The notes below the pieces were generated by a model. The model made no database searches and was not told the DNA's origin. It was given only the letters and a program-made list of their open reading frames with translations. From Oscillospiraceae bacterium (GTDB lineage: Bacteria > Bacillota > Clostridia > Oscillospirales > Ruminococcaceae), in NCBI GenBank assembly GCA_031280965.1, contig JAITFZ010000026.1:39127-103126 (forward strand): a stretch of 64,000 nucleotides of DNA. Direction: 5' to 3'. Positions 1 to 8,997 of the stretch are shown one piece after another (position 1 is the first letter of the stretch; each line of letters begins with the position of its first letter). A program made the translations under genes and the position numbers.

Positions 1-1
1 T

Positions 2-421
2 GCGGGGGAACAGAGCATAGCCGCTTTGCTTGAAAGCGGCAGGAAAGGCGCGCTCATGCTTATAGACCTCGACCACTACAGCTTCGTCTGTACGGGTATA
101 AGCGAAAAGACATTGCTTACCTGCCGCAACATAATTCAGGAGGAGATTGACGAAAAGGCGGTGCTTGCAGTATTGAAAGCAGGCGGTTTCCTGCTTTTTG
201 TACCTGAGTTGCGCGAGCGGGAAAAAGTGCAGAATTATGCGGCGCGCCTGATTAAGAAAATTCTTGAGCGGGTTGAAAGCGAAAAAGTATATGTTTCAAT
301 AGGGCTTGCGGTTTCGGAGCGGCACGGGAAAAATTACGAGGACTTATACCTTGCTTGCGACAAGGGGCTCGGTGAGGCACGCAAGCACGGGAAAAATTTA
401 GCGAAGTTTTATTCGTGGTGA
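2..421 (+). CDS. C-terminal part of a GGDEF-like (degenerate) signalling protein, truncated by window edge
   Basis: Frame open to the window start; SIGLAVSERHGKNYEDLYLACDKGLGEARKHGKNLAKFY resembles the GGDEF C-terminal motif. Confidence 0.5.
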   Translation, partial: AGEQSIAALLESGRKGALMLIDLDHYSFVCTGISEKTLLTCRNIIQEEIDEKAVLAVLKAGGFLLFVPELREREKVQNYAARLIKKILERVESEKVYVSIGLAVSERHGKNYEDLYLACDKGLGEARKHGKNLAKFYSW

Positions 422-458
422 TGTTAAAAAGAATTTATATATTTTGGAGAAAAATTTC

Positions 459-818
459 ATGAAAAATATACTCATCATAGGCGATAATATCCGGGAAATC
501 AACAAACTCAGGCGGCATTTCATCGGCGGATTCAAGGTCAGCGCGACGAATTCCGCCGAGAACGCTTTAAGCGTCATGCAAAATAAAGCAACCGACCTTG
601 CAGTTTTTCATGCCGGCGCGGATTTAAGCCCGATGTTCGGCTTTTATAAGGGGCTTCGCAAGAACCCCGCGACAGAAAGTCTGCCGCTTTTGGTTATAGC
701 GGCTCCGGCAGCGCTTTACGCGCTGTCAGAAACTGTAACGCTGAGAAATACGGTGGTGGTTGACTCCGGCGTTTCCGAGGATGATATGGAGGGTGTTATA
801 AATTCTGTTTTAGGATAA
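459..818 (+). CDS. Degenerate response-regulator receiver domain protein
   Basis: CheY-like N-terminus MKNILIIGDN; the usual phosphoacceptor Asp region reads DLAVFHAG; ATG at 459 preferred over TTG at 444. Confidence 0.55.
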   Translation: MKNILIIGDNIREINKLRRHFIGGFKVSATNSAENALSVMQNKATDLAVFHAGADLSPMFGFYKGLRKNPATESLPLLVIAAPAALYALSETVTLRNTVVVDSGVSEDDMEGVINSVLG

Positions 819-911
819 GAAAAATGAAAAGGTTCACGGAACCGCAAACTTATCCGTTATAGTTTTTCACCACATGTTTTTGTGCATATTTAACAAACTT
901 TCCGCTATATG

Positions 912-940
912 TTGATTTTTAATTTAAAATGTGGTAAAAT
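912..940 (+). promoter_or_regulatory. Putative sigma-A promoter of the exopolysaccharide operon
   Basis: TTGATT-17 bp-TAAAAT, upstream of the sugar transferase at 1025. Confidence 0.6.
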
Positions 941-1024
941 TATTTAATGTACTATAGTATAGAAGTCAAATCCGATGGCATTTCGTCAGAAATCATTACA
1001 CGAAAACCGAAAGGATGAGTAAAA

Positions 1025-1768
1025 ATGAACAGCACTTTAGGTTACATAGACGGCACAACGGCATTGAAAAACGAGGAATATGAAGCATTAAACGCTGAAA
1101 TCGCTTTTTCCGGAAACCCGCCGCGCATTAAGGCGGTTACAAAAGCAAAGCAGCGGCGTCTTCATACCTATCTCTTCTTTAAACGCGGCTTCGATATATT
1201 TGCTTCGTTTTTCGGGTTGGTTTTTCTTCTGCCGCTTTTTCTTATTGTCGCAACTATAATCCGCATCGACTCAAAAGGAAAGGCGATTTATGCACATAAT
1301 CGAATCGGAAGAAACGGAAAGCCGTTTAAAATGTACAAATTCCGCAGTATGGTACATAACGCCGATGAGGTTTTATCACGCTTCACTCCTGAACAAAAAG
1401 CGAAATTTGAGGTTAACTTCAAACTTGAAGACGACCCGCGTATAACTAAAATTGGCGTGGTTTTAAGAAAAACCAGTCTTGATGAGCTTCCGCAGCTTAT
1501 TAATATTCTCCGCGGCGAGCTAAGCATAGTGGGGCCGCGCCCGATTGTCAAAAGCGAGATGTATAAATACGGCGAGAATATGAACAAACTAACCTGTGTA
1601 AAGCCCGGTCTTACCGGATACTGGCAGGTTAGGGGCAGAAGCACCACCACTTACGAGGAACGGGTTGCCATGGATATGTTTTATATTGACAACCTTTCGT
1701 TATTATTGGATGTGAAAATCTTTTTTGCCACTTTCGCCGCCGTACTCCGAAAGCAGGGCGCGCATTAA
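1025..1768 (+). CDS. Undecaprenyl-phosphate sugar phosphotransferase (exopolysaccharide initiating transferase)
   Basis: KRGFDIFASFFGL, YKFRSMVHNADE, LRKTSLDELPQLINILRGELSIVGPRP motifs. Confidence 0.93.
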   Translation: MNSTLGYIDGTTALKNEEYEALNAEIAFSGNPPRIKAVTKAKQRRLHTYLFFKRGFDIFASFFGLVFLLPLFLIVATIIRIDSKGKAIYAHNRIGRNGKPFKMYKFRSMVHNADEVLSRFTPEQKAKFEVNFKLEDDPRITKIGVVLRKTSLDELPQLINILRGELSIVGPRPIVKSEMYKYGENMNKLTCVKPGLTGYWQVRGRSTTTYEERVAMDMFYIDNLSLLLDVKIFFATFAAVLRKQGAH

Positions 1769-1780
1769 TCATATTATCTA

Positions 1781-1836
1781 ATCGGGGAAAATGTCGTTTT
1801 CATTACTCGTTGGTGAGGAAAGGACTTTATGAAAAA
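1781..1836 (+). promoter_or_regulatory. Leader cassette copy A (hairpin + GAGGAAAGGACTTTATGAAAAA)
   Basis: Matches six other copies in the window; fills most of the 1769-1836 intergenic gap. Confidence 0.8.
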
Positions 1837-2544
1837 ATGAGCAATACCGAATTCACTGTTGATATAAAAACCCTGCTGCGGATTCTGAAAAAATATGCGG
1901 CGATTATAGCCGCCGTTACCGTTATCGCGGTCTTCGCGGCTTTGATTATTTCTGAATTCGTGCTTCCGAAAAGATACTCGGCAGTCGCTAAATTTTATAT
2001 TGAAAACAGCAGGGTTCAAAGCGAAATCGTAAATGTTCAGGACATAACCGCCGCCCGCAATATGGTAAATACCTGTGCCGAGCTTTTCACAACACGGAGC
2101 ATAACCGCCCGTCTTAAAGAAGAAGCAGGCGTAAATTATTCCGTTGATGAACTCATGAATATGGTCAGAATGGGTACGTCCAACAATACTGAATTCCTTA
2201 GAATAACCATAACAGCCGGCAGTCCGCAGATGGCGGAATACCTGCTAAAGCACTTTGTTGTAATATGCGAGGACGAATTCAATAATATTGTGGTTTCCGG
2301 CAGTATCAGCTTAGTTGACGAACCGTACTCAACGGGAAGCCCGGTCTTCCCGAACACCCGGCTGTTCGTCGTCGCCGGATTATTCATAGGTTTTGCGCTT
2401 ACTTTTTTAACCGTATTCATAAAGGAAATCCTTGACATTAAAGTTAAAGCGGAAGACGACCTGTTCAGAATATACAACATCCCTGTATTTGCCGAGGTTA
2501 TGTGCTTCGATGCCAAGGTTAAGGGGGAATATAATTATGAGTAG
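1837..2544 (+). CDS. Wzz/chain-length-determinant polysaccharide biosynthesis membrane protein
   Basis: Two TM segments, Wzz-like N-terminus; start moved to ATG 1837 after the leader. Confidence 0.85.
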   Translation: MSNTEFTVDIKTLLRILKKYAAIIAAVTVIAVFAALIISEFVLPKRYSAVAKFYIENSRVQSEIVNVQDITAARNMVNTCAELFTTRSITARLKEEAGVNYSVDELMNMVRMGTSNNTEFLRITITAGSPQMAEYLLKHFVVICEDEFNNIVVSGSISLVDEPYSTGSPVFPNTRLFVVAGLFIGFALTFLTVFIKEILDIKVKAEDDLFRIYNIPVFAEVMCFDAKVKGEYNYE

Positions 2545-3235
2545 CGGAAAAAAGAGAAGTCTGCTCGGTCAGAGTACGCCGTTCGTTATTTCGGAAGCGT
2601 ACAAAACAGCCCGTACCAACCTCATGTTCTCGCTTGCCACAAGTGAGCGGAAAATCGTTGTAATAACAAGCTCGAACCCATCCGAAGGCAAAAGCACCAC
2701 CTGCTCAAATTTAGCGCTGACGCTCGCAAGCATGGGTGCGCCTACACTCATTATTGACGCGGATTTAAGAAAGCCGACAATTCACAGTCTGTTCGGGATT
2801 CCGAATAAAAAAGGGCTCTCGTCAATACTCGGAGGGTTCGATAAAATAGACGATGCGATTGAATATAACGTTGAGGAAAATTTAGATGTTATAACCTCCG
2901 GACCTATTCCGCCCAACCCTGCGGATTTGCTCGCGTCAGACCTCATGGACAGTCTTTTGAAAGCCCTGTCGAAGCATTACGATTATATATTAATCGACAC
3001 GCCGCCGATTAATGTAGTCAGCGACTCGCAATTAATGAACAACATCATTTCGGGGATTCTCTTCGTGGTTTGGGAAGGTACGACGACCCATACGGATATT
3101 AATTCAGCACTGCGCTCTGTTGAAATGGCAAGCGGCAAGGTTCTCGGCTTTGTAAAAGCCAACTGCAACGCCAAGGGCGCAAAAAACTACAAGAAGAATT
3201 ATAAATACTCATACGGCAGAAAACCCCGGAAATAG
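2537..3235 (+). CDS. CpsD/CapB-type tyrosine-protein kinase (P-loop)
   Basis: VVITSSNPSEGKSTTCSNLALTLASMGAPTLIIDADLRKP, ILIDTPP; ATG 2537 overlaps the upstream stop. Confidence 0.92.
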   Translation: MSSGKKRSLLGQSTPFVISEAYKTARTNLMFSLATSERKIVVITSSNPSEGKSTTCSNLALTLASMGAPTLIIDADLRKPTIHSLFGIPNKKGLSSILGGFDKIDDAIEYNVEENLDVITSGPIPPNPADLLASDLMDSLLKALSKHYDYILIDTPPINVVSDSQLMNNIISGILFVVWEGTTTHTDINSALRSVEMASGKVLGFVKANCNAKGAKNYKKNYKYSYGRKPRK

Positions 3236-3246
3236 GATATTTAGTT

Positions 3247-3966
3247 ATGAACAGAATCGACTTTCACGCGCACATACTTCCCGGCATTGACGACGGCGCA
3301 GCGTCAATTATTGAATCGCTGTGCCTGCTCAAAATGCTGAAAGAAGACGGTGTAGACACGGTTGTAGCCACGCCTCACCTGTATCTTCACAGGGACAGCG
3401 TAAACGGATTTTTCAGAAAGCGTGAAAAAAGCGCACAGATTCTCGCGGAAGCCATGAAAGATAATCAGGGCGATTACCCTAAAATAGTTTTAGGCGCGGA
3501 GGTGTATTTTACGGACGGGCTTAACAGTCTGCCGCTTAAAGAACTCTGCATTGCCGGAACAGATTATTTAATGCTTGAACTGCCCTATAACCCTTTCTCG
3601 AGTATGTTCATGAACTCGTTCGCGAATTTCCTGAATTACTGCGAAGTTAAAATTATACTCGCTCACGTTGAGCGCTATTTCGATTTTAACGAAGCCGAAA
3701 GAGTCGCAGACATTTTAAACTACGGGCTTATGGCGCAGGGCAACTGCGATTCTGTCGTATCTGCCCGAAGTCGCAAAGCAACGCTTGGTCTAATCAGGAA
3801 CGGCGATATAAAGCTTCTCGGAACCGACCTGCACTCAATCGACAGACGACCGCCGAGGTTCGCAGATGCCGAGCGTATAATCCGCAATAAGCTTTCGGAC
3901 GGCGCATTTGAAAATATGATGAAGACAGCCGAAATGATTCTTAACGGCGACTCGGAAAAAACTTAA
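3247..3966 (+). CDS. CpsB/YwqE-type PHP-domain tyrosine phosphatase
   Basis: IDFHAHILPGIDDGA, VATPHLY, LLGTDLHS. Confidence 0.9.
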   Translation: MNRIDFHAHILPGIDDGAASIIESLCLLKMLKEDGVDTVVATPHLYLHRDSVNGFFRKREKSAQILAEAMKDNQGDYPKIVLGAEVYFTDGLNSLPLKELCIAGTDYLMLELPYNPFSSMFMNSFANFLNYCEVKIILAHVERYFDFNEAERVADILNYGLMAQGNCDSVVSARSRKATLGLIRNGDIKLLGTDLHSIDRRPPRFADAERIIRNKLSDGAFENMMKTAEMILNGDSEKT

Positions 3967-3993
3967 TTCCTATAATCAGGAGTATAAAACAAG

Positions 3994-4092
3994 TTTGAAA
4001 CAAAATACAACCGAAACGGGGAAAATGTTATTTTCGCTTCGTTTTTAAACGAAGCTATCCTCTGTTGGTTTAAGAAAGGACTTTATGAAAAC
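3994..4092 (+). promoter_or_regulatory. Leader cassette copy B (full-length form)
   Basis: TTGAAACAAAATACAACCGAAACGGGGAAAATGTTATTTTC + GCTTCGTTTTTAAACGAAGC + AAGAAAGGACTTTATGAAAAC-ATG. Confidence 0.85.
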
Positions 4093-5478
4093 ATGAAAAG
4101 AAAACAAGTACTGCTTTGTATCTTTGCCGTAGTAACCGCTTTAAGCATGAACATCGGCGCAGGCACGGCATCCGCCGAAGCGGAAAGAGCGTGGGACTTA
4201 ACGCTTCCGTCCCTCAAAGATACTTTCGCCGATTATTTCGGGGTCGGAAATATCTTAGAGCCGGTTGAATCAGCAAACGCCGAAACAGCGGCTATGTTCA
4301 AACATCATTATAATTTCGTCACAGCAGAGAACGCCATGAAACCCTCTAATCTTTCAAGGGGACCGGGGGATTTCAGGTTATTCCAGTCTGACCAGCTTGT
4401 AGACTGGGCGGTGGAGAACGGTATTAATGTTGTCGGGCATACTCTTGTATGGCATTCGCAGTCGGCGCGCTGGCTTAATACCAACGACGACGGCAGTCCG
4501 CTTACACGCGCTGAAGCCCGCGAGAACATGGAAGAATACATAAACACAGTCGCGGGGCATTTTGCGGGGAGAATATACTCGTGGGACGTTGTTAACGAGG
4601 CTTTCCAAACCAGTGTTTCAAGCGCTCCGGCAGAAACGATTGACGGCTGGTGGAGAACAATGCTCAGAACAGGAAGCGGCGGCAATGACGCATCAATGTG
4701 GTACGCGGCTTATGCGAACGGTATGGACGAAGAAGCAGGCGAACACCCCGGCGATTATATTTATGACGCATTTGTTTTTGCGCGCTTAGCCGACCCGAAC
4801 GCCATTCTTTACTACAACGACTTCAACGAAACCGACCAGGGGAAGCGTGAAGCTATGGCTCAGATGACGGAAGAACTTAACAAACAGTGGGAAACCGACC
4901 CGCTTAATACCGAGCCCGGGCGTTTATTAATCGAGGGACTCGGTATGCAGGCGCACTACTGGACGGATAATCTTACCCCCGCAAGTGTTGAGCTTACGAT
5001 TATGCGCTTTGCCGAAACGGGTGCAAGAGTCAGCATTACCGAACTCGACATACCCATAGGCAGATGGAACGGATACCGCGAAGCCAACGAGGAAACTCTT
5101 GCGCGGCAGGCGGAATTATATCAGCAGTTATTCGAGGTTTTCATGCGGCATTCCGACAGTATTGAGCGGGTGACATTTTGGGGGAAAGCCGACACTCAAA
5201 GCTGGCGAAGGCAGGGGAATCCGTTGCTGTTTGACGGAAGCTTCCGAGCGAAGCCTGCGTTCCACAGCATAATGGCGGTTGCGCCCGACCCCTCGCTACC
5301 TTCCGAACCCGACCCGGAAGAAGATGACGACGAAAATATCACCGATGTTGCTGAAGACGGCGGCGATGATGGGAGGGACGAACAGGATTTCTCGTGGGGA
5401 ATCATAGCCATAGCCATTGCGGGCGGCGGAGTCTTAGTTTTAGGCGGCACACTTCTGATGCTGAATAAACGAAAATAA
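4093..5478 (+). CDS. GH10 endo-1,4-beta-xylanase with C-terminal TM anchor
   Basis: GHTLVWHSQ, WDVVNEA, ITELDIP, WGKAD; signal peptide; acidic linker plus C-terminal TM and KRK tail. Confidence 0.95.
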   Translation: MKRKQVLLCIFAVVTALSMNIGAGTASAEAERAWDLTLPSLKDTFADYFGVGNILEPVESANAETAAMFKHHYNFVTAENAMKPSNLSRGPGDFRLFQSDQLVDWAVENGINVVGHTLVWHSQSARWLNTNDDGSPLTRAEARENMEEYINTVAGHFAGRIYSWDVVNEAFQTSVSSAPAETIDGWWRTMLRTGSGGNDASMWYAAYANGMDEEAGEHPGDYIYDAFVFARLADPNAILYYNDFNETDQGKREAMAQMTEELNKQWETDPLNTEPGRLLIEGLGMQAHYWTDNLTPASVELTIMRFAETGARVSITELDIPIGRWNGYREANEETLARQAELYQQLFEVFMRHSDSIERVTFWGKADTQSWRRQGNPLLFDGSFRAKPAFHSIMAVAPDPSLPSEPDPEEDDDENITDVAEDGGDDGRDEQDFSWGIIAIAIAGGGVLVLGGTLLMLNKRK

Positions 5479-5487
5479 ATGCAATAT

Positions 5488-5515
5488 AAGGGCGGGCTGA
5501 AGCCCGCCCTTTAAT
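5488..5515 (+). terminator. Rho-independent terminator
   Basis: AAGGGCGGGC-TGA-AGCCCGCCCTTT hairpin after the xylanase. Confidence 0.8.
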
Positions 5516-5597
5516 TATCGCGGTCGCTATTGACTTTTCCCATAATCTGTGGTACACTCAAATCAACCAACAATAACTATATTAAGGAGTTTTAATC

Positions 5598-7400
5598 ATG
5601 AAAAAGCGTAAATTGACTTTAATTCTATCTCTTATACTCTCGGCGATGCTTATAATAAGCGGCTGTCAGGCAGACGAACCCGGGATTGACCTCGCTCCGG
5701 ATGTCCCCGAATCTCAGGATAAACCGGATTCACCATCAGACGAACAACTCGGTAATAATGATGAAGACGATGTTGCGGGAGAAAATGTAATTTTTTCTTT
5801 TACATTTGACAATGAAGCCGAATACGGCGAATTCTTTTCCTCTGCGCTTCACTCGGAAATCGAGTGGGCGAGCGGGTTTGGTCATGACGATGACTATGCG
5901 CTTAGGGTCACGCTTGGCGGCACGAACTACAACAGCGCCAATAACGCAGTTATACTTACACTGCCGGAACCGTTGCCGGTAGACGCGCTGTATAATGTGA
6001 CAGCATGGTTTTATGTGCCTGAAGATGAAAATCCTGACAAGGAACTTAGGCTCGGCGGGCCCGGCTTTGTTCTTAACCACGACTACGCCGCCGACCTCGG
6101 CGTATCAAAATTCCCCGCCGATAACGACAGCACATACATATATACAGGGGTATGGACGGAAATAAACGTTGACCTTCCGCTTATGTATGACCCCATCGAA
6201 ATGATTGATTTCCGTTTTTATACAAATGACGCACCTACACACCCCGATGTATGGTATCTTGACAATATAGTGATTACAAAAATCGGCTCAATGGAAGAAG
6301 TGCAGGAAAGAGAATGGGACTTAACACTCCCCTCGCTCAAAGACGCATTTTCCGATTACTTTATGATTGGAAATGTCATGGAACCTAATCAGATTGGAAA
6401 TGCCGATACCGTTGCCATGTTCACCCACCACTACAACGCGGTAACAGCGGAAAATTCCATGAAGCCGTCTTATTTGGCTCCGCGAAAAGGCGAATATGAG
6501 TTCGCCGGTGCCGATGCTTTGGTTGAATGGGCGGAACAAAACAACATCGCCCTTCACGGCCATACTTTGGTATGGCACTCGCAGTCGCCTGCGTGGTTAA
6601 CCGTGGCAGAAGACGGCGGCCCGCTTACAAGGGCTGAAGCCCGCGCTAACATGGAGGATTTCATAAACACGGTCGCCGGGCGTTATGCCGGCAGAATATA
6701 CTCGTGGGACGTTGTTAACGAAGCGGTGCTGACCAGCGTTTCGTCTGCTCCCTCGGACTGGAGAAACGCGCTCAGAAAAACCGAGAGCGAAACCGAAGGC
6801 AAACCTTCATGGTACGCCGCTTACGCTAACGGCGCAGACGAGTCAAAGGGTGAATGCGGTTCGGATTACTTATATGATGCGTTTGTGTTTGCGCGGCTTG
6901 CCGCGCCGGACGCAATCCTGTACTATAACGACTTTAACGAAACCGAAACCGGAAAGCGCGAAGCTATAGCCATGATGACCGAAGAACTTAACGAAAGATG
7001 GAAAACCGACCCGCTCAACACCGAACCCAACCGCCTTTTAGTTGAAGGGCTCGGTATGCAGGCACACTACTGGACATCTAACCTTACGGCGGCGAGCGTG
7101 GAAATGACCATCAGACGCTTTATTGAAACAGGCGCAATCATCAGCGTTTCGGAGCTTGATATACCGCTCGGAAGATGGAACGCCTACGATGAACCTACAG
7201 ATGAAGGTTTTGAGCGTCAGGCAGAGCTTTACAAAGAAGTATTCGAGATTTATATGAACTTCGCGGAACACATCGAGCGCGTTACGTTCTGGGGTAAGGC
7301 AGACCCGCAAAGCTGGCGCGGTCAGGGGTATCCGCTGTTATTCGACGGATTCTTCCGGTCGAAGCCTGCGTTTGACAGTATTATAAGCCTTGTTTCATAA
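5598..7400 (+). CDS. GH10 xylanase lipoprotein with N-terminal carbohydrate-binding-like domain
   Basis: Lipobox ISGC; beta-sandwich-like region about residues 60-225; GH10 domain closely similar to the upstream paralogue. Confidence 0.93.
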   Translation: MKKRKLTLILSLILSAMLIISGCQADEPGIDLAPDVPESQDKPDSPSDEQLGNNDEDDVAGENVIFSFTFDNEAEYGEFFSSALHSEIEWASGFGHDDDYALRVTLGGTNYNSANNAVILTLPEPLPVDALYNVTAWFYVPEDENPDKELRLGGPGFVLNHDYAADLGVSKFPADNDSTYIYTGVWTEINVDLPLMYDPIEMIDFRFYTNDAPTHPDVWYLDNIVITKIGSMEEVQEREWDLTLPSLKDAFSDYFMIGNVMEPNQIGNADTVAMFTHHYNAVTAENSMKPSYLAPRKGEYEFAGADALVEWAEQNNIALHGHTLVWHSQSPAWLTVAEDGGPLTRAEARANMEDFINTVAGRYAGRIYSWDVVNEAVLTSVSSAPSDWRNALRKTESETEGKPSWYAAYANGADESKGECGSDYLYDAFVFARLAAPDAILYYNDFNETETGKREAIAMMTEELNERWKTDPLNTEPNRLLVEGLGMQAHYWTSNLTAASVEMTIRRFIETGAIISVSELDIPLGRWNAYDEPTDEGFERQAELYKEVFEIYMNFAEHIERVTFWGKADPQSWRGQGYPLLFDGFFRSKPAFDSIISLVS

Positions 7401-7430
7401 AAATGAATCAGGATAATAAATTATAGCATT

Positions 7431-7486
7431 AGAGGGTATACAAATATGTATACCCTCTAATGAAGAAAGGACTTTATGAAAATAAC
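7431..7486 (+). promoter_or_regulatory. Leader cassette copy C (variant hairpin)
   Basis: AGAGGGTATAC-AAATAT-GTATACCCTCT then AATGAAGAAAGGACTTTATGAAAATAAC-ATG. Confidence 0.75.
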
Positions 7487-8071
7487 ATGAAAATTACAAA
7501 AGTTTTTTTTATCCGTCATGCAGAATCGGATATTTCCATTCGTGACCCCGTGAACCGCCCTTTAACAGAAAAAGGAGTTGCTGACCGCGGTTTAGTAACA
7601 GATTTTTTGAACGATAAAAATATAGATGTCGTTCTGTCCAGTCCGTTCAAACGTGCTTTCGATACGGTTGCTGATTTTGCGGAGAAAAACGGATTTGAAA
7701 TAAAACCCATCGAAGATTTCCGTGAACGCAAGAGCGACAGCAAAGAAAACTGGCGTGATGATTTTGTTAATTTTATGAAGCAACAATGGGAAGATTTCAA
7801 TTACAGCTTATCTGACGGTGAATGTCTCCGAGAAGTTCAGGAGCGGAATATTTCTGCATTAAATATAGTGTTGACCGAATATAAAGATATGAATATAGTA
7901 ATTGGCACACATGGCACTGCTCTGTCAACGATTATTAACTATTACGATAATACATACGGGTTTGAGGATTTTATGGCAATGGTGAATATTATGCCGTGGG
8001 TAGTTAAAATGACGTTTGACGGAAATAAATATGTTGAATCAGAAAAAATTGATTTATTCAAAAGAATTTAA
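7487..8071 (+). CDS. Histidine phosphatase (phosphoglycerate mutase-like)
   Basis: FFIRHAESD, SSPFKRAFDT, GTHGTAL; start moved to ATG 7487. Confidence 0.85.
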   Translation: MKITKVFFIRHAESDISIRDPVNRPLTEKGVADRGLVTDFLNDKNIDVVLSSPFKRAFDTVADFAEKNGFEIKPIEDFRERKSDSKENWRDDFVNFMKQQWEDFNYSLSDGECLREVQERNISALNIVLTEYKDMNIVIGTHGTALSTIINYYDNTYGFEDFMAMVNIMPWVVKMTFDGNKYVESEKIDLFKRI

Positions 8072-8083
8072 AGAGGTATTGAT

Positions 8084-8839
8084 ATGGATTTAAGAGCAGT
8101 TATATTAAAGGAAGAGGCGGAATTTCAAAAGTTATTTGCTCATTATGAAGAACGGGAATGGGGAATTTTATTCTTTAACGAACAAGCGCCAGCTTCTAAC
8201 GACAGCAACCACGCTGTTTTATATCCCGAAAAGATAGCGGATTTTGAAACGGTCTTGATTGAAATAAAAGATTTTTACACATCAAAAAAACTTTCACCTC
8301 GTTTATATCAACCTTTCATCAATGGATATTTTTCCGAGCGGAAAGAAATATTAAATCGCCACGGTTTTGAAATAAAAATATTCGGATTGACAGGATTTTT
8401 TGTCTTAACTGCCGAAAATTCCATAATCATTAAACCTCAACTTGATATTCGCAGGATAAAACAGTGGGACGAAAGGTTAGCGACTGATGTTTATATACCC
8501 TCCGACGAAGAATACGCCATTGAGCCCGAGAAAAACAACATAAAAAACGAAAACTATTATTTGTTTGCAGGGTTTTTAGGCGATGAAATTGTAGCTGTTA
8601 TATCATTTCATAAATCAAAATATGGTTGTACACGATTTGATTATATTCTGACTTCAATAAAACATCGCGGCAAAGGTTATGCAAAAGAGATGATGAATTT
8701 TGCAGTTGAGTTTTGCAAAAATAACGGATTTGAAAATTGCTATACATGGTTTGCAAGCCCGTATTCTGAAAAAATCGCTTACGAAGCGGGTTTCAGACAG
8801 CTTTTTGAAGTTGAAACGGGAACGGCGTTTTGTGAATAG
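8084..8839 (+). CDS. GNAT N-acetyltransferase
   Basis: HRGKGYAKEMMNFAVEFCKNNGFENCYTW. Confidence 0.75.
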   Translation: MDLRAVILKEEAEFQKLFAHYEEREWGILFFNEQAPASNDSNHAVLYPEKIADFETVLIEIKDFYTSKKLSPRLYQPFINGYFSERKEILNRHGFEIKIFGLTGFFVLTAENSIIIKPQLDIRRIKQWDERLATDVYIPSDEEYAIEPEKNNIKNENYYLFAGFLGDEIVAVISFHKSKYGCTRFDYILTSIKHRGKGYAKEMMNFAVEFCKNNGFENCYTWFASPYSEKIAYEAGFRQLFEVETGTAFCE

Positions 8840-8997
8840 TATATACTCCTTGACATTTACTCGAAAAACTGTTATAATACCAATATTAACCAAATAACCC
8901 CTAAATTCAAGCATAATCAGGAGGTCACAAAACGCTTAGCTGTATTTCGCAATCGGTTAATGTAATAAAAGGAGAAAGGTTAGGGAGAGTATTAAAA

